This document shows positions 59,452 through 64,000 of a stretch of DNA of 64,000 nucleotides, piece by piece. Every line of letters begins with the position of its first letter. Position 1 is the first letter of the stretch. Below the pieces are notes generated by a model. It saw only the letters and a list, made by a program, of their open reading frames with translations, was not told the DNA's origin and searched no databases. The stretch covers positions 186,001 to 250,000 of the forward strand of contig CAWFMY010000005.1 in the NCBI GenBank assembly GCA_963816925.1, in the 5' to 3' direction. Source of the DNA: CAIWHR01 sp963816925 (lineage in GTDB: Bacteria > Pseudomonadota > Gammaproteobacteria > Burkholderiales > Casimicrobiaceae). The translations under genes were made by a program, and so were the position numbers.

Positions 59452-60320
59452 CTAGAGAACGCGCGTGAGCTTGACGTAGCGGTCGGTGATCAGCATGCCC
59501 GCGCCGATCAGGACGATCTGCAGGAACGAAACGGCGGCAATGGTCGGGTCGATGCGCCACTGCAGGTATTGCAGGATCGCGATGGGCAGCGTCGTTTGCC
59601 CCGGTGCGACGAGGAACAGCGTCATCTCCAGGTTGCCGAAGGAAATGATGAAACCGAACAGCGGCCGCCGCCACCACGCCAGGCTTGATGACGGGAAGCG
59701 TGACCTTCAGGAACGCCCGGATCGGCGAGGCGCCGAGATTGAGCGCGGCCTCTTCGATGGAACGATCGAAGCCGGCAAGACTGGCGGTCAGCAGGCGCAC
59801 CGTCCACGGAATCGTGATCATGATGTGCGCGAGCACGAGCCCGGCGCGCGAACCCAGGAGCGGCAATTCCGTCGCGAGTTCGATTTCGATCTGGAACACG
59901 TAGATGGCGGTGCCGGCGACGATGCCGGGAACGACCAGCGGCAGCACGAGGAGCGTATTCACCGCCTCGCGACCCGGGAAGCGGCGTCGCGCGAGCACCA
60001 GGCTCGCGGGCACGCCGAGGAGGAGCCCGCCGATCATCGCCACGACGCCGACCTGCAGGCTCGTGATGAAGCCGCTGACGAAATTGTTCTGGTCGAAGAT
60101 GTGCGCGAACCATCGCAGCGTATATCCCTGCGGCGGGAACGTCACGATCTCGTTGCTGAAGAAGCTGAGCCAGCAGACGAACAGGAGCGGCGTCAGGATC
60201 ACGCCGTAGCCGATCGCGGCGCGCCGCGAGCAGCGCGATGCGACCGACACCGCCGCGAATCGACGACGGCGCACGCAACCGCGTCGAGTGCGCCGGCCGC
60301 AAGCGCCCGCCGCGAGCCAT
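59452..60320 (-). pseudogene. Pot-type ABC transporter permease (PotC-like), two frameshifts
   Basis: About 285 residues: RRAAIGYGVILTPLLFVCWLSFFSNEIVTFPPQGY, LLLGVPASLVLARRRFPG, the EAA loop EEAALNLGASPIRAFLKVTLPVIKPG, and LFGFIISFGNLEMTLFLVAPG after the break. Extra bases lie near 60228 and 59670. The ATG at 60320 directly follows the amidohydrolase stop. Ends at 59452. Confidence 0.8.
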
Positions 60321-61560
60321 TCACGCCGCCAGGCGGTTCTTGTGGAAGCGGCCGGCCTTCATGATGACGGACAGGTGTTCGCCCTGGCCGGTCAGCAATT
60401 CGAGCTTCTTGATCGGGTCGCCGTCGACCACGAGGATATCGGCGAACGCGCCCGGCGCCACGACGCCGAGCTTGCCCGGCATCCGGACGATTTCCGCTCC
60501 GACGAGCGTCGCCTGCCGGATGATTTCGATCGGCGACAGGACTTCGCGGCGCAGCATGAACTCGCGGCTCTGGTCGACCTGCAGCTGGCCGAGAAGGTCA
60601 CTGCCGTAGCCGACCGGCACGCCGGCGCGCTTGCAGATCTCCAGCGACTTCAGGCCGCCGTCGATCACGAGATCGTTCTTCGCGAGCATGTCGGACGTCA
60701 TGCCGAATTCCTTGGCGCGCTCCCGCATCGCGTAGTAGGCGACGAGATTCGCCACGAGAAAGGCGCCGTTCTTCTTCATCAGCTTGGCCGACGGCTCGTC
60801 GATGAGATTGCCGTGCTCGACGGTGCGCACGCCCTGGCTGACGGCGCGCGTGATCGCCTCGGGTGTGTAGGCGTGGGCCTGCGTGTAGCGGCCGAACGCG
60901 GAGGCTTCCTCGACGGCCGCGCCGATTTCCTCCAGCGTGAACTGGCGGCTGTCCAGCGGATCGTAGGGACTCGCGACGCCGCCCGAGACCATGATCTTGA
61001 TCTGGTCGGCGCCTTGCCGCAACTGCTCGCGCACCGCCGCGCGAACGGCGTCGGCGCCGTCCGCGATCTCGAGGCAGAAGGTCATCGCATTGCAGCACTT
61101 GCAGGCACCCGTGCCGGTGTCGGTGCGGCGGCGCGCGTCGGAGTGCCCGCCGGTGGGGCCGATGGCGCGCCCCGCGATGAACATGCGCGGGCCCGGCAGG
61201 TGGCCCTGCGCGATACCGTCGCGCAGGCCCCAATCGGCGCCGCCCGTATCGCGCACGGTCGTGAATCCGCGATCGATCATTGCGCGCACGAGGCTCGCGG
61301 CGCGAACCGTCATCATCGTGAGCGGAATGGCTTCGAGCTGCCGGATGTTGACCTCCGACAGCATGGCGTGAACGTGGCAATCGATGAGGCCGGGCATCAG
61401 CGTGCGGCCCCGGCAATCGATCACGTCGGCATTGGCGCCTTGATCGCTTCGCGGAGACCTCGCGGATGGTGTCGCCTTCGACGAGCACCGAAACGCCGCG
61501 CTCAATCGCGTCGGCGCGGGGATCGAGCAGACCGGCATTCTTGAACAGGATCTGCGCCAT
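60321..61560 (-). pseudogene. COG1228 amidohydrolase (prolidase-like), one frameshift
   Basis: About 413 residues. The first 40 residues (AQILFKNAGLLDPRADAIERG) are followed by one extra base near 61446 and then an intact amidohydrolase barrel. Metal-site residues are HVH (in IDCHVHAML), the Lys in IKIMVSGG, His in TQAHAYTPE, His in VEHGNLID and Asp in GYGSDLLGQ. COG1228 includes prolidases acting on L-Xaa-L-Pro and L-Xaa-L-hydroxyPro dipeptides; that substrate fits the neighbouring hydroxyproline genes but is not proven. First gene of the Pot-like operon. Confidence 0.82.
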
Positions 61561-61594
61561 TTCGGAATCCCTCCTGCGTCGAGCTCAGTAGCGA

Positions 61595-62083
61595 TCAGTG
61601 GTGATGCCCGTGATCGCCATGCACATGCCCGTGCTCGACTTCCTCCGCCGTCGCCGCGCGCACGTCGAGGATTCGGCAGTCGAACCGCAGCCGCTTGCCG
61701 GCCCACGGATGGTTGCCGTCGAGCACGACCTTGCCCTCGGCGATGTCGGTGACGGTGAAGACGATGCCGCTCCCCGGCTCGTCGTCCTTGTTCGCGAACG
61801 CCTCGAACTGCATGCCGACTTCAACTTCCGGCGGCAGGCTTTCCGCCGCCTCGATCTTGACGAGCTCCGGGTCGTAATCGCCGAAGGCATCCGCCGGCTC
61901 GACGTCGATCGAGATCGCATCGCCGATCTTCTTGAGGTTGAGCGCTTCCTCGACCTTCGGCAGCATGCCGGAGTGGCCGCCGTGCAGATAGGTGATGGGC
62001 TCGGCCGTCGATTCGAGCAGCGCGCCGTCGCTGTCGAAGAGCTCGAAGGTCATCGTCACGACGGTGTTGGCGAAAATGTTCAT
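61595..62083 (-). CDS. slyD: FKBP-type peptidyl-prolyl isomerase SlyD
   Basis: A 162-residue protein: an FKBP domain with an inserted IF (chaperone) loop (LNLKKIGDAISIDVEPADAFGDYDPELV) and a metal-binding His-rich tail (HGHVHGDHGHHH). SlyD folds proteins and delivers nickel to hydrogenase; hydrogenase genes are not seen. The start at 62083 matches the family. Divergent from roxA. Confidence 0.9.
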   Translation of the reverse strand: MNIFANTVVTMTFELFDSDGALLESTAEPITYLHGGHSGMLPKVEEALNLKKIGDAISIDVEPADAFGDYDPELVKIEAAESLPPEVEVGMQFEAFANKDDEPGSGIVFTVTDIAEGKVVLDGNHPWAGKRLRFDCRILDVRAATAEEVEHGHVHGDHGHHH

Positions 62084-62183
62084 CAGGACTCCGAGGGATG
62101 GGGTAACCGGCGCGCCGCCGCCTGCGCGCGTGCGGCCGCGCATGCGTGCCGCGGCCGGGCGCTATTGTAACTGACCGCACCGC

Positions 62184-62189
62184 TATAAT
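62184..62189 (+). promoter_or_regulatory. -10 box 6 bases before roxA
   Basis: A perfect TATAAT followed by six bases and the ATG at 62196. No ribosome site of the AGGAGG type is visible. Third case in this window of a -10 box abutting a start codon. Confidence 0.45.
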
Positions 62190-62195
62190 TGGCGG

Positions 62196-63350
62196 ATGCC
62201 CGCCGCAACGAAGGAGGTCCCGCGTCCCCGGCTTCTTGGCGGCCGCAGCACTCCGGATTTCCTGCGCCGGTTCTGGCAAAAGGACGCTCTTCTCGTGCGA
62301 TCCGCGCTGCCGGGATTTCGCGGCGTCATGACCGCGCGGCAGCTCGCCGCACTTGCGCTGCGCGACGACGTCGAGTCGCGGCTCGTCGTCCGCGACGGGG
62401 CGCGCTGGTCCCTCGCGCACGGCCCGTTCCGGCGCGCCGACTTCGACGCGCTGCCCGAACGCAACTGGACGCTGCTGGTGCAGGGCGTGAACCTGCATTC
62501 CGCGGCGGCCGACGCGCTGCTGCGCCGGTTCTCGTTCCTGCCGTTCGCGCGGTTGGACGATGTCATGGTGAGCCTCGCTGCACCCGGCGGCGGCGTCGGG
62601 CCGCACGTCGACTCCTACGACGTCTTCCTGCTGCAGGGCGAGGGACGGCGGCGCTGGCGCTATGGCCGCCAGGCGGACCTCACGCTGCGGCCCCGCGTTC
62701 CGCTCAAGATCCTGCGGCGATTCGAGCCGCGGCACGACGACGTGCTGGGTCCGGGCGACATGCTCTACCTTCCGCCGTCGTTCGCGCACGACGGCACGGC
62801 GATCGACGCCTGCATGACTTGTTCGATCGGCTTTCGCGCGCCCGCGGCCAACGAGCTCGCCGTTGCGTTTCTCGATTGGCTGCGCGACGGCCTCGAGCTG
62901 CCCGGGCGCTATGCGGATCCCGACCTCGACGCCACCGGCGAGCCCGCACGTATCGGCAAAACGATGCAGCGCCGCTGCGCGAAAATGCTCGCCGCGATAC
63001 GCTGGGACCGCGACGCCGTGGACCGCTTCGTCGGCGCGTTCCTGTCGGAGCCGAAGCCGTCCGTTTTTTTCATCCCGCCCGCGCCGGTGTTTTCGCTTGC
63101 ATCGTTCCGGGCCGCGGCCCGCCGGCGCGGCGTGCGGCTCGACCGGCGATCGCAGCTGCTCTACGACGACCAGAAGCTGTACATCAACGGCGACGCGCAG
63201 CGCTGGCCGGCGTCGGGTGCGCCCCTGCTGCGGCGTCTCGCCAACGAACGCGCGCTATCGCGAACCGCGATCGCGGCCGCCACACCCGCGGCATTCGTCT
63301 TGTTGTACGATTGGTACCGTCATGGCTACCTCCATCCCGACGCCGCCTGA
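62196..63350 (+). CDS. roxA: Ribosomal protein L16 arginine hydroxylase RoxA (YcfD-like JmjC/cupin)
   Basis: A 384-residue Fe(II)/2-oxoglutarate oxygenase. FLRRFWQKDALLVRSALPG at the N-terminus and GPHVDSYDVFLLQGEGRRRWRYG (HxD iron ligands) with HDGTAID (second His) mark the bacterial ribosomal oxygenase family. The dimerisation and winged-helix C-terminal parts follow. YcfD hydroxylates an arginine of ribosomal protein L16. The end overlaps the next gene by 29 bases. Confidence 0.9.
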   Translation: MPAATKEVPRPRLLGGRSTPDFLRRFWQKDALLVRSALPGFRGVMTARQLAALALRDDVESRLVVRDGARWSLAHGPFRRADFDALPERNWTLLVQGVNLHSAAADALLRRFSFLPFARLDDVMVSLAAPGGGVGPHVDSYDVFLLQGEGRRRWRYGRQADLTLRPRVPLKILRRFEPRHDDVLGPGDMLYLPPSFAHDGTAIDACMTCSIGFRAPAANELAVAFLDWLRDGLELPGRYADPDLDATGEPARIGKTMQRRCAKMLAAIRWDRDAVDRFVGAFLSEPKPSVFFIPPAPVFSLASFRAAARRRGVRLDRRSQLLYDDQKLYINGDAQRWPASGAPLLRRLANERALSRTAIAAATPAAFVLLYDWYRHGYLHPDAA

Positions 63351-63846
63351 CGCCGTACCCTCGCCGCAGCCGCGCCAGGACACGCTGGTCACGGTGAGCG
63401 AGCAGGTCGCGGCGCTCGACGAAATCATCGGCCTCGCGCAGCACTCGATCCGCATATTCGACTACGACATGTCCGACATGGGGTGGAACAGCCAGGCGCG
63501 CGCCGAGCGCCTGTCCGCGTTCCTGCGCCGCGCGCGGACGTCGAAGATCGAGATCATCGTGCACGAAACGCGCTGGATCGAATCTTCGTGCCCGCGCCTC
63601 ATGGCGTTGCTGCGATCCTTTGGCGACCGGATGACGATCTATGTCACCGGACCCGAGGCGCGCGGCGCATCGGACCCGCTGGTGCTGGTCGACGGGCGCC
63701 ACTTCCTCCATCGCTTCCACGTCGACCAACCTCGCGCGTCGCTCGCGATCGAGTCGCCGCAACTGGCCGGACCGCTCGTCAACCGCTTCGAGGAAATCTG
63801 GGCGACCGGAGAGGCAGGCCTCAGCGGCACTGTGCTCGGCATTTAA
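63322..63846 (+). CDS. Uncharacterised protein coupled to roxA
   Basis: A 174-residue protein. The core is ALDEIIGLAQHSIRIFDYDMSDMGWNSQARAERLSAFLRRARTSKIEIIVHETRWIE followed by RMTIYVTGPEARGASDPLVLVDGRHFLHRFHVDQPRASLAIE. The strand-helix pattern with a His and Asp near the end recalls phospholipase-D-like folds, but no HKD motif is complete. It starts inside roxA (29-base overlap), so it is co-transcribed. Unknown function. Confidence 0.65.
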   Translation: MATSIPTPPDAVPSPQPRQDTLVTVSEQVAALDEIIGLAQHSIRIFDYDMSDMGWNSQARAERLSAFLRRARTSKIEIIVHETRWIESSCPRLMALLRSFGDRMTIYVTGPEARGASDPLVLVDGRHFLHRFHVDQPRASLAIESPQLAGPLVNRFEEIWATGEAGLSGTVLGI

Positions 63847-64000
63847 CGTTTAGTCGCAATGGCCGCGGTCAGCAGCGCTGCATACTGGCGCGCCGTGTGC
63901 GCCGGAGTGAAGGAATCGCGGATGCGCGCGGCGCCGCCTGCCGCGATTTTCGCGAACAGCGCCGGATCGCCGGCGAGACGCGCAATCGCCGCTGCCACGG
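63843..64000 (-). CDS. Glycosyltransferase family 4, C-terminal end (5' end outside window)
   Basis: The last 52 residues of a minus-strand gene that enters from beyond 64000. They read AIARLAGDPALFAKIAAGGAARIRDSFTPAHTARQYAALL, the usual final helices of GT-B fold glycosyltransferases. The TAA overlaps the convergent gene stop at 63843-63846. Too short to name further. Confidence 0.6.
   Translation of the reverse strand, partial: VAAAIARLAGDPALFAKIAAGGAARIRDSFTPAHTARQYAALLTAAIATKR

Overview
The window is a GC-rich (by eye about two-thirds G+C), densely coded piece of a bacterial chromosome. The gene content points to a betaproteobacterium, probably in or near Burkholderiales: a lone Bug/TctC-type binding protein, lptFG divergent from pepA-holC, rplU-rpmA divergent from ispB with a tRNA-Pro behind ispB, and RoxA, MtfA, RmuC and RlmM homologues. 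There is no phage, transposase, CRISPR or plasmid gene. Most long open frames opposite the genes are GC-bias shadows.

Layout. 0-9 kb: end of an aidB-like acyl-CoA dehydrogenase, a DUF3014 protein, mtfA-rmuC, a DUF2891 protein, typA, and divergent rhlE behind a structured leader. 8.9-18.2 kb: a secreted beta-helix protein, a gsiABCD-type peptide/glutathione ABC transporter (gsiD frameshifted), a frameshifted rlmM, and a TPR-sulfotransferase. 18.2-25.6 kb: MFS exporter, valS, Bug binding protein, and feoAB under a clear Fur box. 25.7-29.2 kb: a metal-uptake cluster (small secreted protein, outer-membrane barrel, ZnuA-like and ZnuB-like proteins) with many single-base frameshifts. 29.2-30.4 kb: DAHP synthase preceded by an unannotated aromatic-amino-acid attenuator with a leader peptide containing YAFYFW. 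30.4-38.9 kb: housekeeping block (hypothetical, holC, pepA / lptF, lptG, DOPA dioxygenase-like, rhomboid, rpmA, rplU / ispB, tRNA-Pro). 38.9-42.6 kb: an accessory islet with a second beta-helix protein and a TIR-TolB-TPR protein. 42.9-46.9 kb: hutH-hutU coupled to a ModA-like binding protein. 47-49.8 kb: a gtrABC-like glycosylation operon divergent from mutS. 52.5-61.6 kb: a probable hydroxyproline scavenging region (two hydroxyproline dehydratase-type enzymes, a polar amino-acid ABC transporter with a truncated permease, a Pot-type ABC transporter and a COG1228 prolidase-like amidohydrolase). 61.6-64 kb: slyD, roxA, an unknown protein and the end of a glycosyltransferase.

Quality. I count about 26 single-base frame breaks, nearly all +1 insertions, clustered at 14.6-16.0, 26.7-28.4, 30.7-31.3 and 57.0-61.5 kb inside otherwise well-conserved genes. 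This looks more like uncorrected read error in low-coverage stretches than biological decay. The affected genes are listed as pseudogenes with their full span.

The best new signals are the aro attenuator, the hydroxyproline locus with a Ser/Thr variant of the proline-racemase fold, the truncated permease junction at 56.35 kb, and three genes whose -10 box sits 6-7 bases before the start codon (candidate leaderless mRNAs).
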